From positions 18,947,590-19,011,589 of the forward strand of contig JABAKD010000001.1 of NCBI GenBank assembly GCA_012845835.1: a stretch of DNA of 64,000 bases, in the 5' to 3' direction. The number at the start of each line of letters is the position of its first letter. The first letter of the stretch is position 1. The position numbers and the translations under genes were made by a program. The notes under the pieces were generated by a model that was not told where the DNA came from, did no database searches, and worked only from the letters and a program-made list of their open reading frames with translations. Below, in pieces: positions 13,601-25,600 of the stretch. The stretch is from Undaria pinnatifida. Taxonomy: Eukaryota > Sar > Phaeophyceae > Laminariales > Alariaceae.

Positions 13601-16600
13601 TTTGCGGTTATGGAGCCCCATCAATCAGAACAAAAAAAAAATCAGAAAAAGTGGTACCTCTATATCGTAGCACGCGTCATAAACGAGAAAACAACGCCAC
13701 ACACTTAAAACGGGCTACAGAAATAAGAAATCGGAGCGCTGTGATCACCAGCTAATCCTTTTGGGGCTTGATTATATCTTGATTATAGTATAGATATATT
13801 GACTATAGTATAGCGACAACAAAACCACAATTATTGCGATAAAAAAAAAACGTCTACGAGTATAGCGCGAGCGCGCAGCAGTACGGGTAGGATCATGCTG
13901 CGCTCGTCCCGTACGAGTCTTTGCATTGTTGTAGTTCGGACACCAACTTTTTTATCATCCCCCAAATAGAAGTAACCGATCCCGTGATCGTCAATTTTCG
14001 TCGATAATTACAACAACAACCGCTCCTGCCTGCCGTCGCAAACGCACCTTGCTCATTTTCTTGGCCATCTTCAGCATCTGCTTCTTGTCGGGCCCGTCCC
14101 CTCCCCCGGCACCACCGTCTGCTCCGGCTCCCCCCGCCCCATCCATGATCATCTTCATCAAACCTCCCATACCCTCCGCCCCATCCCCCCCCGCCCCCAT
14201 CATGTCCATAAGGCCTGGCATGCCGCCCATGTCACCCCCCCTCCCGCCCCCCGCCCCCCCCAGACCTGGGAGGCCACCGCTACCGCCCCCCCCGCCGCTA
14301 GCTCTACCGCCTCCAGCCCCAAGAAAATCGAACATTCCACCACCCGGGGTGGTAGCTGGCGCGGCCGCCGCGGCGAGAGATGCCAGGTGTGAGTCTGCTT
14401 TTGATTTGGCGGCTGAGGAAGTGGAGGGGGGAGGGGGTGTACTCATTTCATGCATGTGGTCGTAGTGGTATGAGCATATGGTATAGTAGCTATTAGTAGT
14501 GGTATGACCATAGTCGTACGACCCTCGCATCCCTATTAATACAATGCGGGGACGGAGCATATCGGGTTTTCACCGACCAGGCAGACATTGCCAGCACGAA
14601 GCGCGACGCGCCGTGAGGTGTTCGGCGAGTCGCATGAAGGGTGAGCTTCATCGTACTACAGGAGGGGGGTTCTGACGCGCATATTCTCGAGAGGAAAAAA
14701 AGACGCGACCTATGGTAAGGGTAGCCCTTTTTGGCCAGAATATGTTTTAAGGCTTTTCACAGATCAGGTTGGGTCAAGGTCACCCGTCCCGACCCGACCC
14801 GACCCGACTCGTCCCCGCGAGATTCCAAACACCATCCGACCCGACGCCCCTCGACCCGCCAAATTTTGATAATCTCCTGCTGATATGATCCGCGGGTCGG
14901 GCCATGCATGACCCGTGAAAAGCCCTCATGTTTTTTACTGACGGGGCTCCTCAAAATGAGGAAGGTCTAGTATCTGTTAGTGGTGTTAGGTAGGCGTCAA
15001 CGTTGTTTGGCTGCAAACACCCGGCCTCCGATCGACACATCCATTCATAACCCTGCGATACAACACCCTCAAACTTAATCCATTCATACACATTCAAGAC
15101 AGATAGTATTTCCCCGCATTGAAGCAGACGAGATCGTTGGTTTCCGTCCCCCTTGGTCTTGTACGATGTTTAGTCGTTTTATAGACCTAGGCTAGGCTAT
15201 GCATTGGATTGCTCGACAACTACATAATTCCTCAAAAGTCAATGTTGGGTGAGATGGCAGAGCTATAGCGAGGAGCCGACGCGTGGCACGATAGATATTT
15301 TTGGCAAATACCTGGTATGTTTTCTGAATGACGCGGCTCCTTAATCCACCTTAATCCACCTTAAGCCACCTTGACCGTCCTTGACCCAAAATCGTCGGAA
15401 TAATACCATGATTGTTTGGAAATATTGTTCGATGTATACCTATTAGTACCTACAGAAGGTCACGGGGTTGGTCAACAGGTGTCACTTTCATTTTTTCTCA
15501 ACTTTTGCGCACCTGGAACAGAGCATGATCTAGATCGTAAAGATCTTATAGATCATACAGATCATATAGATAATCTACAGTACATCCCGTATCTGCCGTT
15601 ATGAGATGTTGTGCTCGATCTGCATCTGTAGAGTACAGAGCCATCCCATGAAAACACGTGCTGGATACTGCAGATCGTACGGCTCCCACCGGGTAACATG
15701 AGCTAGACCACACAGATCTTCCATGAAAATCTAGGTAGATCATCAAGTACGGATAAATTATCTGTCCGAGTTGCGACCTTTGTGTTACATTGAAGTAGAG
15801 AGCTCCTCACGCGAAGAAACCAGCAACATACTGGTGCACTTCTAGCGTAGCACGCGTCTGTACGTACACATCAGTATCACAGCACGGCGTACCTTCTCGA
15901 TCGCTTGCCGTCAGACGCCCGTCACCCCAATTCCCAGCCTCCATCAGTGCCACGAGCCCGACCGCCTTAGGGTCTCCCTCCGCAGGACCCGCCCCCCCAG
16001 CGCCCTGGTCAATATGGCCACAGCAGTTATACAGGGCTGTTCGATATCGGTCTCCCTCGAAGGTGGCAACGAATTAACGCAATGGATTACTGTAAGTATC
16101 AATAGTACGAATGACCTCACGATTTCATCCTCTGCACTGCAAAAAAAAAGGCCTAAAAATGCATTTATATTTTGGCTTTTGGGACCCCATAGTCAGCGCT
16201 GACCGAGTGAGTAGCTCAGTGGTTTACCCTTATCAACAGACACAACGATCTCTGTCGCTTGGACCTTAAAAGACCAAGCAAGCAAACACACAGCGATGAA
16301 CCTTGGGAGCAGCTGTCGGCCATGGCAATCCAGGCCAGTTCTGACCATTGCAGTGCGCTAGCACACCACTCAACCCGTTAGAACCGCAAAACTCAGTCTA
16401 CACCTACTTGCTATTATTGATAATTTGTCCAAACACGTGGGCGTACTTCTAATGGCGTCAAGAAACTCTTGTTTAAGACCAGGCTAAAAATAAAATCACG
16501 CGTACCTTGGACAGATCACGTTCTAGATCATCTACAACTCATCCCGTATCTGCCGTTGTGACATGATATGCTGAATCTGGATCTATCGAGTACAGACCCA

Positions 16601-19600
16601 ACCCAGGAAGTATGTGCTAGGTCATACAGATCGTACGGCTCCCACCCGGTAACACGAGCTACACCATACAGATCTTCCCTGAAATATATAGATAATCAAG
16701 TAGGGATAGCTCATATAGATCATCTCATTGGTCCGAGGTGTGCAGATGCTTGGTAGGGTGTGTCCCGTGTTAACTTCAGTACGTACAAAAACGACTGCCT
16801 CGTGTTTCGCGCAACACTCGATCCAAACCCTTTGGGGCTTAGTAACCTTCCCGGGGCTTGAGAGGGTAAAGGTTGGCGAAATAAATCGACCATTACAGGA
16901 TCGATCTCAAACGATCTCATACCAAATAAAACGATCTCATACCAAATAAAACGATCTCATACCAAATAAAACGAGCTGTTAGGCTTAGAGGGGGTCGCCA
17001 ATTATACGTTCCAACCTACAGATAGGCCAAGGAGTTGTACGAAACGCAGCATGCCGCATGACACTACGAGCATCCTGCAGCGTGTCCATATCACTATTAG
17101 CAGGCGATCAACAAGGCCGCACAAGCGATTTTTTTAACTCGTTTTGTGGGCCCGAAAAGGGTTGAGGACTCGTGCTACGATAGAGATATCAAGGGCTGAG
17201 GACTCGTGCTACGATAGAGATATCAAGGGTTGAGGACTCGTGCTAGGATAGAGATATTACGGTATACCACTTTTTGGCGACCACCATTCCTTAATGACGG
17301 GGATCCTTAACCCTAACCCGTCGGAATGCCGTTCTTGTACTTGCAGAAATCCGCAGCTACTACTATTACTATTACTATTGCTAGGTCATGGCTGCTATCA
17401 TCGGGTTGCATTTCATTACCCTCAAAAAAAATATTTCGGGGTGAGGTTTAGAGAGGTCGCTCCTCAAGTCAAGAACCTTGCAGGGCAAAAAACAATGGTT
17501 GGTGCACCTTTTCTACCGCAGGATGCGTCTTAACACGGAACAACCCGTCGAAGCGAAAATATCAAAACAAAGCATCCGCCACAAAAAACAGACCGGGGTG
17601 CCGGGGTAGGGGTCATCCGATCCCCTCATACGATAAAGGTAAGTTTTTTTGTCTGAAACGCTTTCACACATGATGAAGCTCCTTAACCCCAACTCGTTAG
17701 ATTTTCCTCTTTTTTATTTTTGCGATAATTTTCGTTGAGTACCTAGGCCGTGGGATTGTTCATTGGGTAGCACTTTTCATTCCCCCCTCAAACAGATTTT
17801 GGGGAGAGGTACAGACAGACCTCCTCGAGTCAACAACCTTGCAGGGAAAAAAAACACTTGGAACCTTTACCCAAGCATGCGTCGTCCGAACAGAAACGGA
17901 AAGCGCTGCCAGGGATACCACGCGCGCACAGCGTGGTGATCGTCTTCGAGTACTGCAAAACGCTGTTCCTAGTGTTTCTAGTGTTCCTAGTGTGTAGGGG
18001 TAGGCGTGCTGTGCCACGGTAGAGGTGAAATTCGAGGCTTCTCGCTTGAGGAGCTACATGCCTGAAAGGCATTGGAAATCGCAACCACCCTATTTCTAAT
18101 AGCTTTGTCCCCAAAAGCGTGGGTGCAGTTCCAAAGGGGTCAAGTCGGCGGCTCATGTTACGTTTCATAAAAATAACGGTTACATATCACATTCCACCAA
18201 CCCGCGACAGTTTCACGGAGATGTAGCCATTGCGGTTTAGGAGCAACAGTGATTGTCGCCGCCGATGCTACGCTTCATAAAACAACAGTTACATCCCACC
18301 TTCCACCAGCCTGAGACGCTTTCACGGAAAGGTAGACATCGCCGTCGGGTGCGATAATAGGGGTCATCGCCGATGTTGCGCTTCACAAAATAAAAGTTAC
18401 GTTTCACATTCCACCAACCTGAGACACTTCCACGGAGAGGAAAAAAGTAACAGATACGTCCCAAATTCCACCAACCTGCGACAGCTTCACGGAGAGATAG
18501 GCATCGCGGTACGCCTTCTGGGCCAGTCGAGAACCCGCGACCCCGACCCCCGCCTCCTCCACTTGGCGTTGTCTTGCCATGGCCCTCCGGTAGGAGGCTT
18601 TTTGCCTAAGGGGACGCGCTAGGCCTGGCGTCCTCAGCAGCTGCGAGCAGGTTGCCTCGGCACCGCGCAGATCTCCAGACTAGTTATAGCCGTTGTTGTC
18701 CGCGTTGTTGTCGGGCGTCATTAGGCCGTTCGGAACGTCCATTCGAGTGTCGGGAGAATGAGCGGAGGGGCAGGGGTGAGGGGGGGGAGGGGGGTGTCAC
18801 TCTACGTCAACAATCAATCTTTCAACAATCAGCCATGAGAAAATATCAAGTGAATAAGTGGACGGAGGATGGATGGAGGATGAAGATGGATGATGGGGGT
18901 TGGGATTTCCCAATTCGTACAGCGTTACGAGCGCTACATATCACTGCTGCTCGTACTGCTGTGCGGGTAATCTACCCTCCCAGAGGTTTAATCCAGGTGT
19001 TGCATGCACTGTCCTCGCGAGTGTGCCAAACCACCAAAAAACAAGAGCCGCGAGAGAACAAGCTGAAAGCGAGAAGTCGTCTTGCTCCAGGGGATGTCCG
19101 CTGCCATCATGCATTGGAACGGCTTTCTTTTCCCCCTTTCGGTTCGGTCGTTTAACTATTTTATTTTTGCACCTGGTCCGCATTCCCTCGTCGTGATTAA
19201 CAGGAGCAGTTCCGTGGGATAAACGGGCGATGATCTGTCGGTCTTCGACTAAAAATTCACATTTCACACTGCTATGTCGCCCAGAACGTCAATTTTTCGC
19301 CATCGTCACCTTCATGCATGGTATGATACGATAGGTATGACCCATTGCTCATGGTTGCGTTGGCTGGCAAGTGGCCACAGCAGTGGTGCAGTGGTGTGCC
19401 CACTTTCCGGCCATCCCGTGACAAGCTTAAAAAGGGGCTCGCTGCACGACTTCGAAATCGTCACGGCTGTTCACGGCTCATGACCCGGCCCTTGGGTCGG
19501 GTCAGAAGGCTTGCCAAAACTCGCGGGTCGAGTCAGGTCGGCCAAGAGATAATCGAAATCTCATGGTTCGGGTCAGGTCGGGTCACGAGGTTATCAAATT

Positions 19601-22600
19601 TCACGGGTCGGGTCAGGTCACCCTGTTCTGATCCGACCCGTGAGAAGCGATCCGACCCGTGAAAGCCCTGGAAATCTGAAATCGTTACACATTACGTAAA
19701 ATATACTCAGTATATATTTCCGACTCTTTCCCCTCTCACTCTCAACTCTCAAGTCCCAAGCGCCAACAGGACCATATACCGGTACGATACAGCATACAAA
19801 CGTACGGGACACTAAATAAGAAGCAGGGTAATAACGAATCCAGGGTGCTACTTAACAAGTCAATATAACACGGGGGGCGTTACGCTGAAAGTTAGTGTAG
19901 AACTCACTCACCATACCGAACAAGAAACCCAGTGTGGGTCAGTCAGTATTTCTGTTCAATCAACGATGAACCACATACAGCCACCACCTGCTGACTGAAT
20001 CACTAATGAATACTTCGAAGTATATTACTACGGCTGTAGGTAGTGCTGCCGCATATATATATATATATATATTTTTTCAACGCAATTCAACGCAATACAA
20101 AAAAGTACGCACTACCGGCATACCGGTACATCAGAGTACAAACAGTAAACCTTTTTGGTCCATCTCACAGCTGAAGTTTATTTTTTCATTTTTCAAATAT
20201 GTCAAGCTCTCAGTGCTGGCCCCACGAGGTAGCCTGAGAGTCCCGAGAAAACTGATGACCACGCACGGCTCACGCTTTTAGTGGTGCCCGTTCTAACACG
20301 TCGACTCTTCGGAGGAATCGACCCATCCGGGAATTTCTTGTTTGCTGTAGCCCCGATCAGCACTCAACCAGTTTAATTTTCTTGAATGATGGAGGAAGTC
20401 GTTCCGTGCTTTTCACGAGATGAATACTGACTTTCCCGAGCACCTTTACACAGGTGAGCTAGCCTTTTTGGCCTGCGGGTGCTCCACCCGCAGATCCGCC
20501 CGGAAATGACCACGGAGGCTCTCTGGATTAGAAAAAACAACGGGCTATTCGGCGACACGCACCTTTGCTGTTTGATCATTTAGTATTATTGGGATAAGAG
20601 CTTCCATCTGTAGGAGTGCAAGGCTCTGATGTTTAGGATCCACGCTTTAGTTTCTGTATTCCCTTGTAGTGTGTGAGATGGGCGTTCGGAGAGCTTTTAG
20701 GATCAAGTGTGCACCACCCGACGCCTGGTGCAGAACGCCAGATCTCACTCGGGGGTCTTCATTCGATCAATGCAGGTGTGTGAGTGTGCATTTGCATTAC
20801 ATCAAGAGCAGAGGAGATATCACTTCGGAACAGTAGCAATCGACGCCCACCGCACGTTCCATCATGACTCGACAGCACTAACAACCCAAGCATCAGGGCT
20901 GGGCTGGACCTCCGCTAGTACGAACCCGGTAGACCCAAGTAGCCCACTCCAAAGTTTACTCACACTATATGTATAGACCTACTATTATGGAAAAATTTTG
21001 AGCAATTATTTGTGGCGATTATTTTTCTAGTTTTGAGGCGCCTGAAATAACTGCATGAGAAATAAGGGGCGTCCATTATGGCTTCTGCTTTTTGGAAAGT
21101 GGGTATATTTTGAATTGGTAGGTCTTGTTATGCCGTTTGCCTCTATTTTTGAAAATCTGGCACGTACATTGTCGCCAGCGACGTTAGGTCACCGCCGCCT
21201 CTGCTGCTGTCTCTGCTTTCTGTGGTGCTGGTGTGGTGTTGGCGTCGTGTGCCCGTAGTGGTTTTGATGGTGGTGGTGGTGCTGCTGCTGTCGCGTTTGT
21301 GTGACGAAGCTCTGTCTCGCACACTACAAGCGCGGTATGCTGTCGAGGGTGTGTTTGTGATTCTTTGTTGTGGGTGATGGGTGACGTGTACCTCGTACAG
21401 CAGAAAGGCATCATACCAGGTATAGAGTAGGCAGTGGTGACATGTGATACTTGGTACGAGGTACTATCCAAGAGTCAAATAATCCCAGTTCTGAAAGGTC
21501 GGAAGAGTTGTTATTCCTGGGCTCAGAAATCACCAAATCCGCTGATTTCTGGCCTCGATTGCTTCTGAACCCAGAAATAACGATGATTTCTGGTCCCATA
21601 GTGGATGTTTTTTAATTTTTGGCGTCGGATATCCCTGTTAAAGAGAGAAATAATCGCTCAAAATATTTCCCATAATAGTTGGTCATGCGTATAATTGTCC
21701 TTTTTTTTTCTTCGGACACATCTCTTCGTGCTCGCACCTTCACCTTTACCCGTAACGTGAGGGGGGTGGGCACAATTCGCCCGTTCGTTGCGGTCACGTT
21801 GCCGGAGGTTTGGGCGCAATCCGTGCAGTGTGTCGCGCGTGGGAAGCGTTTTAATTTGTTCTGGCCTTGGGCATGGATAAGGCAAATCCCCGGGTTTCTG
21901 CAACATCCAGCATCGTGCACGCGTACAAAGGGTATACCTTTTTTTATGGTATTATACCCTTTGCGCACGTATCAGACCCAAAGGTAACATTAACATTCGG
22001 TCTGTTTTTTTTCCCTCTTATGTACACAGCCATGAGCACAGCCAACACCCAGAGAGTACAACAACGTTAAAAAAACTGCCGCCCAGCAGCACCACCAGCA
22101 GGTAACACCGTGCATGTGTACTTGTAGCACATCCATCTGTGCCGTACTGCTGTGGCTAGTTGATTTTTTCGGGGCCCACTTCGTATATTGTAATCGATTA
22201 ACTGTCTTTTGCTGCTGTCGTGGGCGGCATGGCTATTCTGGACGAAAATGTTAGGATCGTTTGGATTCAAGACTTTCGCATTAATGGTTCTTATCATATT
22301 ATATTTCCGATCATGAATTTGTGTTTCTCCTCCCCCCCCCAACACACACCCAGTCATGTGTATACAATAACAGTGAGCATGCAGATAACACAGAGCGCTA
22401 CAACCGTGCCCAGACGCACAAGCAACAGCAGGTAACATCATTATGCGCGTGTGGCATACCCATACGTGGTGCACTGTGCTACATACAGCAGTCTTCTACA
22501 GCTGTCAGATTTTGTCCCCCTCAAAAACAAATTTTACAGTTTCCGCGCACAGACTGACTAACATCACCCTGTTGACCCTGGTACAAGCTACACTGGGAGT

Positions 22601-25600
22601 CGCCGACCTATATCCTTAATGAGGACACACACCCAGTAATACGCGCGATCGGAGTATCACACACAGCTTGCGTCTCCTCGAGAGGACGACTTTGAATCGG
22701 ACGACGATCAAAAAACAACCCAGCGTGATTTTTCTTGACTCTAAAAAGCAAACAGCAGTTGATATAGGCGCTGGTGCTCCATGAGAGAGGACTTCTCTCG
22801 ACTTCTCTATCTCAGCGACAATAGAAGCACTGCAGTTCCTCATTCAGTGCACTTTCTGTGACGAGCTGGTGGGGAAGGGGGATGACTGCCCATCCTGGCG
22901 TTGGTCACTCGTCGTGAAGTTCAATATCTGGCTCAACAAGACAAGAAAAGTACCTATTCTGAAAAGGCTGATTCCCATACGAAACAAAGAAAAAAACATC
23001 AAAAACAACCATGATAGAAAGACCGCGCACGGAACAACTGCTGTTTTTTTTTGCCGGTTGAAAATCCACCTTTCGTCCATTAATTTTTCACCACGCAAAT
23101 TTTCAAATTTTACTGCATAAGAGTCGCCCGCACAAAAAGTCCTCATCGTGCGAGTATTCGGATAAGTTCGACGTGGGGCAGGGTTTCAGGCAAGGATGCG
23201 TGCTCGCGCCGCTGATGTTCAACCTGTTTTTCACGGCGGTACTGCGTGTGGCCGAGAAACGCTTCCTCGCTGATGCAGCCATCACGGACAACATGGTGCA
23301 GCTCCAACGAAAGGAGAAAGGCGAGAAGAAGGGCACTTCACGCACAGGCAAAGTCGACGGGCGGAGGGGGAAGGAGGAGGAGGAGGTGAAGAGATTGTGG
23401 GGTATGCTGTACGCTGACGATGCGGGCATCGTATCGCGATCATTAGAAGGGCTGGAGAGGATGATTACGGCGATCATGACTGCGTCCTCGGCGTTCGGGC
23501 TTATGGTCTCCGAGGCGAAAACAGAGTTCATGTGCCTGCAAATCAAAGGCGGGGGGAAGGTGTCGTTCACCATCAATGCAGCCGGCCAGGTATACAAACA
23601 AACAATCGAGTTTGTGTACTTGGGTGGGGCTATCAGCGCAGACAGATACCTTAGCATTGAAATAACGCGGCGTCTTTAAGGGGCCTGGGCGTGCTTCCAG
23701 CGGTACAAGATGGAAATCTATGATCGCCCGGGTGCGCTCTTACGGTTGAAGGTGCGGTTACTGAAAGCCGAGGTGATCGAGACACTACTCTACGGTTGCA
23801 CGACGTGGAGCCCGAACAAGCCTGACTATGACGGGCTACGACGGGTTCACCACTCCATGGTCCTCGGATGCCTCGGATGGCGGACACGGAAGCGCGACGA
23901 CCACACCCTATCGTACTTCGACGCGCTTGCCAAGCTTCCGAGAGCATAGAGGCGATAGTGCGCAAACGGAGGATTTTGTTTGCGGGATTCGTAGCACGTA
24001 TGGGGGAGGACCGTCTGCCACAGAGGGTGATGTTTGGGGAGTTTGTTGGGGGTAAGGGCTACTCAGGGGGGCAAGAGAAGGACTGGCTGACTCGTCTGAA
24101 GGAGGATATGTCGGTCTTTGGAATGAAATTCGAAGGGTGTTGAAAGGCTGCTCAGAAGGCCGGCAGATGGTTTCGACGAGTAGAGGAGGGAGCCGAGTTG
24201 TTCATGCGGAAATGGCATGGGACGAAGAGACGCAAAGCTGCAGAGAGACGCGCAAAGGCCGCAGCAGCGCCATCCACGGTTGGCATCTCTAAGCGCCCGG
24301 GGGAAGGGGGGAGGGGGGGAGGGGGGGAGGAGGGAGGGGGGGAGGGGGGGAGGGGGGAGGGGGGGAGGCGGGGAGGGGGGGAGGAGGGAGGGGGGGAGGC
24401 GGGGAGGGGGGAGGGGGGGAGGGGGGAGGGGGGGGAGGGGGGAGGGGGGAAGGGGGGAGGGGGGGAGGGGGGAGGGGGGAGGGGGGAGGGGGAGGGGGGA
24501 GGGGGAGGGGGGAGGGGGGAGGGGGGGAGGGGGGGAGGGGGAGGGGGAGGAGGGAGGGGGGAGGGGGGGGGGGGGGGGGGGGTGGAAGGGGGGGCGTCCT
24601 GCCCAAGAGACCGAAGTCTGGGTCTGACGACCATCGTCTTGAAATTTGTGGGCCTTCCAATGGCCGTCACAAGTTAGCGTAAGGCCGCCCTGACTGGTTC
24701 GCCTTGTTGCGTCCTCTCCCCAGTGCCATTGATGCACTTGATACCCTGTATGAGCCCAATGCCGTCTTTAGTCAGTTCCTAGGGTCTGCTACTATGACGT
24801 TTTTCTCTTTTCCTTTCCTTGCTTCTTTTTCTTGTCTTGTCTTTTCTTGCTTTTCCTGTCTTTTATATTATTTCCTTCCCTTTTTCGCTTTCTTTTCTTT
24901 CCTTTCCTTTCCTTTCCTTTCCTTTCTCTTCTTGACATTTCTTTTGCATCTTTTTTCCAATTGACTTGCGTCTGACGTGCGTATGCGGAGTGATAGGTGC
25001 TACGTGTAATATATACGTGGTAGTCTTTCTTGGGTGGCAAGCGGTATAGTCGGTTTTTCCAGGCGCGAGTTGTGAGACGCATGCACCAGTATGGACCTGG
25101 CACATCGTAGGCTGACTCCCGATTTCACTTTTTATATGTTTCTCGTGGAGGCATGAATCGCGTCAGCTGTGATATATGCGTGTACCACCGTTGGTTCGTT
25201 GGCGTTTTTTCCTTGGGGTATTCCTCAGCTCCAGAGTGAGTGGAGCCTGTCTTGTGACCACGGACTTGAATATGCGAGTTACTGTGAGAACAACAAAAAC
25301 TCGTGCTGGATACGTACTGATGGGATTACCACTTCTTTACGGTTCTCCACCACGTCGGGGGGAAAGCGAACAGTTCCCCGGCGGGGGCCTCCCCACACTC
25401 CGCTTCTCGAGCTGCGGACAAGAACATAGTTTTCAATACCACCAGGTACATCTTATTTGCCCACAGGAAGTCAGATGTTGGATGCTTGGATTTCGTTCTT
25501 GCGCCACTCCCCTAGGCACTTCCCAAAGGGGAACCTTGTAACACTTATTGTTTCATGCATACTGAATTGCACATATGTCTGGTTTTGTCCCCCCCAATGC

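Larger units (their letters stand above)
23161..25300 (+). mobile_element. LINE-like retrotransposon copy 1 (5'-truncated)
   Basis: A reverse transcriptase remnant (23161-24290) is followed by a GGGGGA array, a conserved 3' UTR and a tail of AAC units near 25275. The 3' region from the ACGTTTTTCTCTTTTCC pyrimidine block through ATGTTTCTCGTGGAGGCATG and CCCAGAGTGAG-like sequence matches copy 2 (to 60200) and the inverted copy 3 (61200-61770). Loss of the 5' part and a short-repeat 3' tail are usual for non-LTR elements. It lies within the long TPR intron, on the opposite strand to that gene. Confidence 0.8.

Noticed and set aside
16205-16275. tRNA gene suggested by TAGCTCAGTGGT
   Set aside because: No B box, no acceptor-stem pairing; only an isolated A-box-like string.
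23103-23965. Minus-strand frames of 184 and 104 codons
   Set aside because: Antisense to the reverse transcriptase remnant, whose YADD and RQGC motifs are on the plus strand.
24063-24737. Minus-strand frame of 224 codons, almost pure Pro/Ser/Leu
   Set aside because: It is the complement of the GGGGGA array in the LINE 3' UTR; all three frames of the array are open because it lacks A/T variety.
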